A DNA stretch of 5,388 nucleotides, taken from Oscillospiraceae bacterium. GTDB lineage: Bacteria > Bacillota > Clostridia > Oscillospirales > Ruminococcaceae. Location of the stretch: positions 1 through 5,388 of the forward strand of contig JAEDMD010000147.1 in the NCBI GenBank assembly GCA_016303195.1, read 5' to 3'. The translations under genes and the position numbers were made by a program. Of the stretch, positions 1-5,379 are shown in pieces; positions within the stretch are counted from its first letter, which is position 1, and every line of letters starts with the position of its first letter. The notes beneath the pieces are model-generated. The model searched no databases. It saw only the letters and a list, made by a program, of their open reading frames with translations, and was not told the origin of the DNA.

Positions 1-25
1 AGAAAAAATTTGCGGTCTAAAAAGC

Positions 26-106
26 AAAAGTCGGCGAAAAGGGGGAAGGTCAAGGAAGGGGAGTGCAGAGGGGAAAACTAAGGAAGGGGGAGAAGTGCCG
101 ACTTTT
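26..106 (+). repeat. 10-bp inverted repeat interleaved with the large hairpin
   Basis: AAAAGTCGGC at 26-35 is perfectly complementary to GCCGACTTTT at 97-106. The second copy lies in the loop of the 64-152 hairpin, so the two pairings interleave and would form a pseudoknot, or else compete. The purine tract at 41-66 also resembles the left arm at 70-98, giving a second possible partner for the 121-152 arm. Confidence 0.6.
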
Positions 107-152
107 ACTGCGGTTTTGTGCTTCTCCCCCTTCCTTTGGTTTCCCCTTTGCA
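64..152 (+). repeat. Large purine/pyrimidine inverted repeat (32-bp stem, 25-nt loop)
   Basis: Bases 64-95 are complementary to 121-152 at 29 of 32 positions, plus one G-U pair; only two internal positions mismatch. The loop is 96-120. The 5' arm is almost all purine and the 3' arm almost all pyrimidine. No T-run follows the 3' arm, so it is not a standard intrinsic terminator for + strand transcription. It could be the remnant of a small mobile repeat, a structured non-coding RNA, or the 3' structure of an upstream transcript. The pairing is read directly from the sequence; any function is unknown. Confidence 0.75.
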
Positions 153-155
153 TTG

Positions 156-172
156 GCTACAGATTATGTAGC
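156..172. repeat. Small perfect hairpin
   Basis: GCTACA (156-161) pairs with TGTAGC (167-172) around a 5-base loop. It lies 3 bases after the large hairpin and could stack on it in an RNA. No T-run follows. Function unknown. Confidence 0.4.
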
Positions 173-298
173 GATTAAATAAAAACTATAAATAGAAAAT
201 GAACTCCCCCCTTTGCATAAATCACTCATCAATGCCTACAAACGCAGAGAAACAGCATTTACTTTTTTGTGGTAAGGCATATTTCTTGTGAAACGTCC

Positions 299-389
299 GT
301 AAAGCATCGCTGCGCTTGCTTTACTGCTTTGTCAGGGGGACGCTGTCCCCCTCATTCACCCCCTGCAAGGGAGATAACATCCCCCTTGC
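299..389. repeat. Cluster of three stem-loops, likely dispersed intergenic repeat
   Basis: Three inverted repeats follow one another: GTAAAGC/GCTTTAC (299-305 with 318-324), AGGGGGAC/GTCCCCCT (334-341 with 345-352), and GCAAGGG/CCCTTGC (365-371 with 383-389). A fourth hairpin, the terminator at 401-413, comes right after. This arrangement, with its alternating G-runs and C-runs, resembles repeated intergenic sequence I associate with Ruminococcus-type genomes, but that is recollection and not a search result. Open frames across it give proline-rich peptides with no domain character, so I do not treat it as coding. Confidence 0.5.
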
Positions 390-400
390 CCCCAGAAATG

Positions 401-420
401 CCGCCTTCGGCGGTTTTTAT
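401..420 (+). terminator. Rho-independent terminator
   Basis: CCGCC (401-405) pairs with GGCGG (409-413) around a 3-base loop and is followed directly by TTTTT and a T-rich stretch through about 429. A-rich sequence lies just 5' of the stem. It would end any + strand transcript entering from the structured region or from an upstream gene, insulating the promoter at 468-496. Confidence 0.7.
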
Positions 421-467
421 TATTTTTTTAGTAAATGCTGTCATCGTGCCTCCAAACGAAAAAATAC

Positions 468-496
468 TTTACAATTTAACCGAACTGTGCTATAAT
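468..496 (+). promoter_or_regulatory. SigA-type promoter of the M15-like gene
   Basis: TTTACA (468-473) and TATAAT (491-496) are separated by exactly 17 bp, and TGC directly before the -10 makes it an extended -10. Transcription would start near 503, leaving a leader of about 40 nt before the start codon at 545. Confidence 0.85.
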
Positions 497-544
497 AGAA
501 ATAATGGTTTTAAGATCCGAAGAAAATAAGGAGACAAATAAGCT

Positions 545-1606
545 ATGAGCGATGGAAATACAAGAAGAAACCGCAAGAGAAGTCAGGCTTCCAAGCGTTA
601 TAAAGTGCGATATGACCGTATTGTCGGTGCTTTGCTCCTGCTGGCGGCGATCGCAATGGTGATTTCTTCCTGCGTAAGCGGACTTTCCGCAAAACCTGAG
701 ACAGAACAGATAGACAGCACTCAGCCTACTACCACGGAAATGCCATCACAGTCAACTATCGTTGACAACCTCGACCCCAATGACGGTTCAACCCCCGGTA
801 TCATCCAGACCAAGCCCACAAAGGAGGAAAACGAGGATATAAACAAGTTCGTCAGTGAGGCACATCCGTTCAGCGATACCTTAAAGGGCGACCTTGTACT
901 CATCAATTCCGATCATCCGTATCAGTTCCCTGAGGACGGTGCTGACATCGTGACAATGTTCGACCACATGGACACAAGCTGTTACAGCGTTTGCGACCTT
1001 GTTACAAGTCTCGATTCCACTGCACTTTCTCATCTTGATGCGCTTATGCAGGGATTCATTGCACAGGGCAACGAGAATGACATAACAGTCATCGGCGCAT
1101 ACCGCACAATTGAGGAACAGAACGACAAGTTCAACAGCGGCCTTTCGGGATTTGCAGGCGGATGCACAGACTATCATTCCGCACGTACCTTCGATATCGG
1201 AATCTTCCCGAAGGATGGTTCAAGTTCGGGCTATTATTCATCAGTCGGCAACTATTCATGGATAGACGAAAATGCCGCTGATAACGGATTCATCCTCAGA
1301 TATCCCGAAGGCAAGGAGAATTTCACAGGCGAGAGAGCAAGAACTTATACATACCGCTATGTGGGACAGCCTCATGCGGCATATATCAAACAGCACGATC
1401 TCTGTCTTGAGGAATATCTCAATGAAGTAAAGGATCACAAGACAAGCAATCCTCTTGAAATAACCGCAGGAAATGAGCTTTATAATGTGTATTATGTGCC
1501 TGCAATGCAGGGCAGTGATACAGAAGTTCCTGTGCCTACGGACAAGCCTTATACGATCTCAGGCGATAATGCAGGCGGATTTGTTGTGTCAATGCTTATG
1601 AATTAA
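545..1606 (+). CDS. VanY/DdcB-like (peptidase M15B) membrane-anchored protein, probably catalytically inactive
   Basis: 353 aa. The start is set by AAGGAG at 528-533, 11 nt before ATG, downstream of a strong promoter. The N-terminus is very basic (residues 7-26), followed by a hydrophobic segment (about 27-42) ending in ISSC (Cys43), so it is either a lipoprotein or an uncleaved signal anchor. Residues 48-100 form a Thr/Pro/Asp-rich linker. Residues 110-293 match the fold of the D-Ala-D-Ala carboxypeptidase VanY/DdcB family: GDLVLINSDHPY (115-126), GAYRTIEEQ (184-192), the H-to-D region (208-219), NGFILRYPEGKENFTG (247-262), RYVGQPHA (271-278) and LEEYL (288-292). Family members cut the terminal D-Ala of peptidoglycan stem peptides using Zn bound by His, Asp and His, with a Glu base. 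Here the canonical first His position (seven before Asp217) is Tyr210, with His211 next to it, and the EPWH motif reads Arg266-Thr-Tyr-Thr269. I infer a binding or regulatory protein rather than an enzyme. The family call is firm; loss of activity is likely. About 60 residues after the domain match nothing I know. Confidence 0.85.
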   Translation: MSDGNTRRNRKRSQASKRYKVRYDRIVGALLLLAAIAMVISSCVSGLSAKPETEQIDSTQPTTTEMPSQSTIVDNLDPNDGSTPGIIQTKPTKEENEDINKFVSEAHPFSDTLKGDLVLINSDHPYQFPEDGADIVTMFDHMDTSCYSVCDLVTSLDSTALSHLDALMQGFIAQGNENDITVIGAYRTIEEQNDKFNSGLSGFAGGCTDYHSARTFDIGIFPKDGSSSGYYSSVGNYSWIDENAADNGFILRYPEGKENFTGERARTYTYRYVGQPHAAYIKQHDLCLEEYLNEVKDHKTSNPLEITAGNELYNVYYVPAMQGSDTEVPVPTDKPYTISGDNAGGFVVSMLMN

Positions 1607-1621
1607 GGCGATAACGCACAA

Positions 1622-1642
1622 GCATAAACTGCGTTCTTATGC
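1622..1642 (+). repeat. Small hairpin after the M15-like gene
   Basis: GCATAA (1622-1627) can pair with TTATGC (1637-1642) around a 9-base loop, 15 bases after the stop codon. No T-run follows, so it is at most a weak 3'-end structure. Confidence 0.3.
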
Positions 1643-1679
1643 CGAGCCTGCTATTTACATTTATATTTATGATTATTTT

Positions 1680-1706
1680 ATTGTCCTCTATGCCATAGGG
1701 GACAAT
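1680..1706. repeat. 12-bp hairpin between the M15-like and lipoprotein genes
   Basis: Bases 1680-1691 pair with 1695-1706 over 12 positions (one G-U) around a 3-base loop. Only TTT follows before C, so termination on the + strand would be weak; on the minus strand no T-run follows either. It may be an imperfect terminator for the upstream gene or the first stem of the leader of the next gene. Confidence 0.5.
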
Positions 1707-1709
1707 TTC

Positions 1710-1783
1710 AGAACTTGTCTTTATAAGATCTGTGCGGAAGATCGTCAAAACGATTCGTGCAAAGGCTTGTGAAGACAAGTTCT
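1710..1783 (+). promoter_or_regulatory. Structured 5' leader of the lipoprotein gene
   Basis: AGAACTTGTCTT (1710-1721) is perfectly complementary to AAGACAAGTTCT (1772-1783), a 12-bp stem closing a 50-nt interior that holds a smaller hairpin (1741-1745 with 1750-1754, CAAA loop). The 3' strand of the stem ends 6 bases before the AAGGAG site (1790-1795), so the structure abuts but does not cover the ribosome binding site. It could be a cis-regulatory RNA or a processing/stability element. I do not recognise a known riboswitch class. No good promoter is evident upstream; TTTACA at 1654-1659 lacks a convincing -10. Confidence 0.45.
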
Positions 1784-1800
1784 TAATGAAAGGAGACAGA

Positions 1801-3447
1801 ATGATAAAAAAAACAGCGGTTCTACTTACAACTGCGGCTCTCTGTGCCGTTTCATTCAACTCCTGCGGAAACGATGATAAAGGCGACGGTTCGGGCTTTA
1901 TGTACAGCCTTACACTGAACGGGAATCCGTCAACTCTCGATCCGCAATATGCCGATGATGCATCATCAAACACAATTATAAAGAATCTTTACAGCGGACT
2001 GCTGACCACCGACCAGAACGGGAATATAAGCTGCTGCAACGCAAAAAGCTACGATGTTTCGGCAAATGGTCTGGAATATACCTTTCATCTCCGTGATGAT
2101 AATTACTGGTTTTACGACAAGAACAAGAATGACATCATCGAACCTGATGAGTATTTTCCTGTTACGGCTAAGGATTACGAATTCGCCTTGAAGCGTGTGC
2201 TTGACCCTGCCATGCATTCGCCGTTTGCAGAGCAGTTTACCTGCATAAAACACGGCGGACTTGTCAGCAAAGGCGAGCTTGCACTGGAAATGGCAGGAGT
2301 TTCGGCGACTGATGACCATACACTGAAAATAACGCTGGAATACCCATGTGCGGAATTTCCCGAACTTATGACAACTGCGGCGGCTTATCCATGCAACGAG
2401 GAATTTTTCTATTCCACAAAGGGAAGATACGGGCTTGACGATGAATCTGTAATGTCCAACGGTGCATTTTTCGTCCGACAGTGGTTCTTTGACCCATACG
2501 GCCATAATAATATACTGTACATGAAAGCCAACAGTGCAAATGAAAACGAAAGCCGTGAGATATCGCCGACTTTCCTCAGTTTTGAGATAGAGGACAACGA
2601 GGAGGAGATACGTCAGATGTTCAAGGAAGGGGAGACTCAGTGCTTCACAACTATGAACAGTGTTGGCTATAATCCTGAAAAATACGCTATTTCCGATTCA
2701 GCCGCAACTACTCTCGGACTGATATTCACCCCCGATGACGAGATATTTTCCAATCTGAATCTGCGAAAAGCACTGTCACTTTCCATAAACAGGGAAGAAC
2801 TTGGCAAAAAGATGAACGGAGGCGATATGCAGCCTGCTTATGCGATAATCCCGCCTGCTGTTGATCTGCTTGGCAGAAGCTACCGTGAGCTTTCATCAGA
2901 GAAGATATTTGACGTTTATGACCCGAAGGAAGCACGTAATTACCTTGAAAAAGCACGTACTGAACTGGGACGGCGCTCATTTGACAGCGTTAAGATAATG
3001 GTCAATTCCGCTGTCTGCGGTTCGGGTTCGCTTCATCAGCTTTCAACAGGATGGCAGGATATTCTGGGAATTTATATCGGCATCGAAGATGTTACCGATG
3101 AGGAATTTTACAGCCGTATCGAAAGCGGAGATTACAGCATCGCCCTTTATCCCGTAAAAGGCAATTCATGCAGCGGTCTTTCGGTCATAAGTCAGTTTGA
3201 AACGATACCGTGTCTGAATTATGCTTTCGGCGATTACCGATATTCCGCAGATATACTCCGCTGTCCGACACCATCGGAGCTTGTGGAGGCTTATTCGTCG
3301 GCAGAACGTGGAATAATGGGACAGTTCGGCTTCATCCCCATAGCCTACAAGAAAAGCTATCTCATAGCCGCACCTTCAAACGAGGAAATATATTTTGACC
3401 CGTTCACAGGTGCAGTTGACTACCGACAAGCCAAGAATTACAGATAG
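1801..3447 (+). CDS. OppA-type solute-binding lipoprotein (SBP family 5), orphan
   Basis: 548 aa from ATG 1801, chosen because AAGGAG lies 5 nt upstream and because the protein then begins with a clean lipoprotein signal: MIKK, hydrophobic 5-18, and FNSC with Cys22 as the lipidated residue. The reading frame stays open upstream to a GTG at 1732, but that would put 23 residues before the signal and run through the leader hairpin. The mature protein has the layout of family 5 peptide/oligopeptide-binding proteins: NGNPSTLDPQYADDASS (40-56), NLYSGLLT (62-69), FHLRDDNYWF (95-104), VTAKDYEFALKRVLDP (121-136), NLRKALSLSINREEL (320-334), PPAVD (351-355), the YDPKEARNYLEKA segment (373-385) and FIPIAYKKSYL (511-521). 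Such proteins hand peptides to an ABC permease, but no permease or ATPase gene is present here, so it may serve a distant transporter or act as a peptide sensor. Residues 106-117 form an EF-hand-like acidic loop. The segment with Cys residues at 405 and 457 has no obvious family counterpart known to me. Confidence 0.9.
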   Translation: MIKKTAVLLTTAALCAVSFNSCGNDDKGDGSGFMYSLTLNGNPSTLDPQYADDASSNTIIKNLYSGLLTTDQNGNISCCNAKSYDVSANGLEYTFHLRDDNYWFYDKNKNDIIEPDEYFPVTAKDYEFALKRVLDPAMHSPFAEQFTCIKHGGLVSKGELALEMAGVSATDDHTLKITLEYPCAEFPELMTTAAAYPCNEEFFYSTKGRYGLDDESVMSNGAFFVRQWFFDPYGHNNILYMKANSANENESREISPTFLSFEIEDNEEEIRQMFKEGETQCFTTMNSVGYNPEKYAISDSAATTLGLIFTPDDEIFSNLNLRKALSLSINREELGKKMNGGDMQPAYAIIPPAVDLLGRSYRELSSEKIFDVYDPKEARNYLEKARTELGRRSFDSVKIMVNSAVCGSGSLHQLSTGWQDILGIYIGIEDVTDEEFYSRIESGDYSIALYPVKGNSCSGLSVISQFETIPCLNYAFGDYRYSADILRCPTPSELVEAYSSAERGIMGQFGFIPIAYKKSYLIAAPSNEEIYFDPFTGAVDYRQAKNYR

Positions 3448-3482
3448 CTCCCGTTATAAAGACGGACAAAGCCGTTAAACCG

Positions 3483-3518
3483 CACATTTTGCGAATTGAA
3501 AATAATTCACGAAATGTG
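3483..3518. repeat. 15-bp imperfect hairpin downstream of the lipoprotein gene
   Basis: Bases 3483-3497 pair with 3504-3518 around the loop GAAAAT, with one G-U (3490-3511) and one C-A mismatch (3492-3509). It begins 36 bases after the stop codon. What follows (CCTATTTCAG) is not a convincing T-run, so it may be a weak terminator, a 3'-end stabiliser, or a DNA operator upstream of the sigma-factor gene. Confidence 0.5.
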
Positions 3519-3588
3519 TCCTATTTCAGATAGATAAAACGATAGTATATATAGAAAGAAACAAAAGAGAGACATCAAAATCACAGGT

Positions 3589-3627
3589 CATTCCCCTTGC
3601 TCCTTGAGGGGAATGGTCTGCAAGGAG
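3589..3627 (+). promoter_or_regulatory. Hairpin with anti-ribosome-binding-site loop before the sigma gene
   Basis: Bases 3589-3598 pair with 3606-3615 (9 Watson-Crick pairs and one T-G), closing a 7-base loop, GCTCCTT. CTCCTTG (3600-3606) is exactly complementary to CAAGGAG (3621-3627), the ribosome binding site of the gene starting at 3635. Folding as an H-type pseudoknot would hide the site. A simpler alternative, CCTTGC (3595-3600) with GCAAGG (3620-3625), also covers it. The complementarity is seen directly; translational control is inferred. Confidence 0.55.
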
Positions 3628-3634
3628 TGATAAT

Positions 3635-4186
3635 ATGAGTGATCCCGAATGGGCAGAACTGCTCGAAAAAAGTCCGGGGGAAGCCTATAAACAGCTCATT
3701 GACTGCTATGGTAATTATGTCTATGCTATCGTCAGAAGCAAGCTGGGCAAAGTCGGTACTCGTGAAGACTGCGAGGACTGCGTCAGCGATGTTTTTGTCG
3801 ATATTTTCAAGAACCGCCATAGATATTCCTCCGAGGGAGGAAGCCTAAAGAGCTTTATAGGAACTATCGCCAAGCGAAGGGCAATAGATATGTTCAGACA
3901 GCTTACACATCGCAGAGATACAATATCCATTGACGAGGACGATTTTGTTTCGCCGCCGTCAGGGGAGAATATTGAAGAAGATTCGGACAAAAAGCTCGAA
4001 AAAAAGAGATTATGGAGTACTGTCCGTTCCTTGGGAGAGCCAGACAGCTCTATAATAGTATACCAGTATTACTACGACTGCTCCGTGCGTGAGATCGCAG
4101 AAAGACTTTCAATGACCGCAGATGCAGTCCAGAAAAGAAGCCTCAGAGCCAGAAAAAAGATAGGTAAGCTACTGGGGAAAGGGTGA
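3635..4186 (+). CDS. ECF-type RNA polymerase sigma factor
   Basis: 183 aa, the usual size for an extracytoplasmic-function sigma factor. Start ATG 3635 is preceded by CAAGGAG (3621-3627) at a 7-nt spacing. Sigma region 2 spans about residues 15-90: YKQLIDCYGNYVYAIV (18-33), the region 2.2-like DCEDCVSDVFVDIFKN (45-60) that contacts the core polymerase, and SLKSFIGTIAKRRAIDMFRQ (70-89), matching regions 2.3/2.4 that melt and read the -10. An acidic linker (98-122) follows, then region 4 (about 122-180) with a helix-turn-helix: VREIAERLSMTADAVQKRSLRARKKI (151-176), which reads the -35. It overlaps the next gene by 4 bp, the usual arrangement for a sigma factor and its anti-sigma factor. Its own promoter is not clear: TATATA at 3546-3551 could be a -10, but no good -35 lies 17 bp upstream and I see no typical ECF autoregulatory site. 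Cys24, Cys46, Cys49 and Cys149 are notable but not a known motif. Confidence 0.92.
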   Translation: MSDPEWAELLEKSPGEAYKQLIDCYGNYVYAIVRSKLGKVGTREDCEDCVSDVFVDIFKNRHRYSSEGGSLKSFIGTIAKRRAIDMFRQLTHRRDTISIDEDDFVSPPSGENIEEDSDKKLEKKRLWSTVRSLGEPDSSIIVYQYYYDCSVREIAERLSMTADAVQKRSLRARKKIGKLLGKG

Positions 4187-5052
4187 AAGAGAATATGAAA
4201 GAACATGAAAAAGATCACCTTGCTGAGATAAAGGACATAGACGAAAGCTCAGTTGAAGAATTAGCAGAAATGTATCCGATGCTGGGAAAAAGCGTCAAGC
4301 AGAGAATACTCGAAAAATGCCTTGAAAAGACAGATGAGGCAGAATTTCAGGAGGGGATAACCGTATCCGGAACTGAGATATACAAGCGTCCGATGTGGAG
4401 CAGGATCCTCAGTGCCGCCGCCGCACTTGTATGCGTAAGCGCAGTCGCAGGTGGAGCAGTACTTCTCAAACGAAACAGACTGTCATATATCCCGCATCAG
4501 TCAACAGGTGAAACTTCTCAGAGCGCATTGACTACAACTGCCGAAGTTACCGAGAAAATTACCGCATCAACTACAACATCCGATGCTGTAACGACAACAA
4601 CTTCAACTGCAATTGTGGTTGTTGAAACCTCAGAGTATATAGTTTACACAACAGCTCCCGATTTTGCTGAAAGCACAACAACTACCGAAACTACCACCAC
4701 TGAAGTTACAACAACGGATGTTACCACAACAGATGACGAGGAAAATCAGGAAACTTCCGAAACTACCGCAGAGATCACTTCAGATTTTCTTGCAGGAAGC
4801 TGGAATGCCGAGGGCGGAGTAGGCGGCAGAGTGTTTGAGTTTTATTCCGATGGCAGCAGCGGTAAGTACAATATGAACGAGTCCGGGCTTGGATTGCCGT
4901 TCGCCTACGCTCTTAGCAACGGGACGATCACGTTCCATTTTGGTGCAGCTGATACCGATCCTGAAAGCGGTGCGATAGACTGCACAGGCGAAAACAGTTT
5001 CATTATTCGCTGGGAAGACGGTAATACCGAAATTTTTACACGTATCGGATAA
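4183..5052 (+). CDS. Membrane protein with Thr-rich stalk and extracytoplasmic domain, probable anti-sigma factor
   Basis: 289 aa from GTG 4183, which overlaps the sigma-factor stop as GTGA and suggests translational coupling; ATG 4195 would remove 4 residues and is a possible alternative. Residues 1-72 are charged and cytoplasmic, with helical character (VEELAEMYPMLGKSVKQRILEKCLEKT, 24-50) and the segment YKRPMWSR (67-74) just before the membrane. One transmembrane helix spans about 75-95, followed by basic KRNR, consistent with N-terminus inside. Residues 107-200 are a Thr/Ser/Glu-rich stalk with repeated TTT blocks. The C-terminal domain (202-289: LAGSWNAEGG, FEFYSDGSSGKY, ITFHFGAADTDPESGAI, FIIRWEDGNTEIFTRIG) has the alternating pattern of a small beta-barrel or lipocalin-like sheet. 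I infer that the N-terminal part binds the ECF sigma factor and the outer domain senses a signal. It lacks a zinc-binding HxxxCxxC motif and does not match RsgI. Other possibility: a surface protein cotranscribed with the sigma factor. Confidence 0.75.
   Translation: MKENMKEHEKDHLAEIKDIDESSVEELAEMYPMLGKSVKQRILEKCLEKTDEAEFQEGITVSGTEIYKRPMWSRILSAAAALVCVSAVAGGAVLLKRNRLSYIPHQSTGETSQSALTTTAEVTEKITASTTTSDAVTTTTSTAIVVVETSEYIVYTTAPDFAESTTTTETTTTEVTTTDVTTTDDEENQETSETTAEITSDFLAGSWNAEGGVGGRVFEFYSDGSSGKYNMNESGLGLPFAYALSNGTITFHFGAADTDPESGAIDCTGENSFIIRWEDGNTEIFTRIG
4606..4733 (+). repeat. Thr-codon-rich low-complexity tract
   Basis: Runs of ACA/ACT/ACC codons encode the Thr blocks of the stalk in the anti-sigma-like protein, most densely at 4675-4733. 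The codons are mixed rather than a pure tandem repeat, which argues for selection on Thr content. Such tracts vary in length between strains by slippage or recombination in many Firmicutes. Confidence 0.5.
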
Positions 5053-5059
5053 TAAGAAT

Positions 5060-5095
5060 AAACCGCAGTTTTCAAGCAAACTGCGGTTTTTTCTT
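5060..5095 (+). terminator. Strong Rho-independent terminator
   Basis: AAACCGCAGTTT (5060-5071) is perfectly complementary to AAACTGCGGTTT (5078-5089) around a 6-base loop, followed by a T-run (5087-5092) and CTT. It lies 8 bases after the stop codon of the anti-sigma-like gene and ends the sigma/anti-sigma transcript, separating it from the tRNA gene. Confidence 0.93.
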
Positions 5096-5239
5096 ATCTA
5101 AAAAATGCCGAACGGCTTATTTGAGAAAAGAACCCTATTAGTTTTATTTGCACATTTAATAAATATACAGCTTTGATGTTACTGATAATGTACATATATA
5201 CAGAATATTGGTTAAAACAAAAATAAATTATAATTTCTC

Positions 5240-5268
5240 TTGACTTTACTGTGTATACGTGGTATAAT
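5240..5268 (+). promoter_or_regulatory. SigA-type promoter of the initiator tRNA gene
   Basis: TTGACT (5240-5245) and TATAAT (5263-5268) are 17 bp apart, with TGG before the -10 giving an extended -10. Transcription would start near 5275, leaving about 28 nt of 5' leader to be removed by RNase P. The near-consensus strength suits a tRNA gene. Confidence 0.88.
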
Positions 5269-5302
5269 AATTAAGTCAAATGGGACAGACAAAATAAAAT
5301 AT

Positions 5303-5379
<77 letters not shown>

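Larger units (their letters stand above)
1..544. other. Gene-free, structure-rich upstream region
   Basis: I find no credible protein gene in this stretch. It contains a purine-rich region (about 36-98) facing a pyrimidine-rich complement (121-152), a small hairpin with stems 156-161 and 167-172, an AT-rich segment (173-290), a cluster of stem-loops (299-389), a terminator (401-420), and the promoter and ribosome binding site of the gene at 545. The 11-mer CCCCTTTGCAT occurs at 143-153 and again at 208-218, so part of the right arm of the large hairpin is duplicated. The left end may also hold the 3' flank of an upstream gene outside the window. Confidence 0.6.

Noticed and set aside
36..218. 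CRISPR-like repeats
   Set aside because: The repeated tracts are degenerate, unequally spaced and too few; they are better explained as hairpin arms and partial duplications.
269..529. 86-residue open frame on the + strand
   Set aside because: It runs through the stem-loop cluster, the terminator and the promoter of the next gene, has a Pro-rich composition dictated by the C-runs, and has no ribosome binding site or domain character.
881..1177. 98-residue minus-strand frame inside the M15-like gene
   Set aside because: Antisense shadow with no ribosome binding site and no recognisable motif.
1680..1708. Strong intrinsic terminator for the M15-like gene
   Set aside because: The stem is good, but only three T bases follow, so I record it as a hairpin rather than a confirmed terminator.
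1732..1800. GTG start 23 codons upstream for the lipoprotein gene
   Set aside because: It would lie inside the leader stem-loop, has no ribosome binding site, and would put a charged extension before a clean lipoprotein signal that starts at 1801.
1966..2505. 179-residue open frame on the minus strand inside the lipoprotein gene
   Set aside because: It is antisense to a well-supported family 5 binding protein, has no ribosome binding site or recognisable domain, and reflects codon usage of the sense gene.
3523..3551. SigA promoter for the sigma gene (ATTTCA / TATATA)
   Set aside because: The -35 matches only about half the consensus and no clear ECF-type promoter is present; too weak to list.
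3639..3848. 69-residue frame on the + strand in another phase of the sigma gene
   Set aside because: Overlaps the sigma region 2 coding sequence and shows no domain; the sigma frame has its own ribosome binding site.
5107..5116. Minus-strand terminator (GCCGAACGGC with T-run on the opposite strand)
   Set aside because: The stem is only 3-4 bp and no minus-strand gene in the window needs it.
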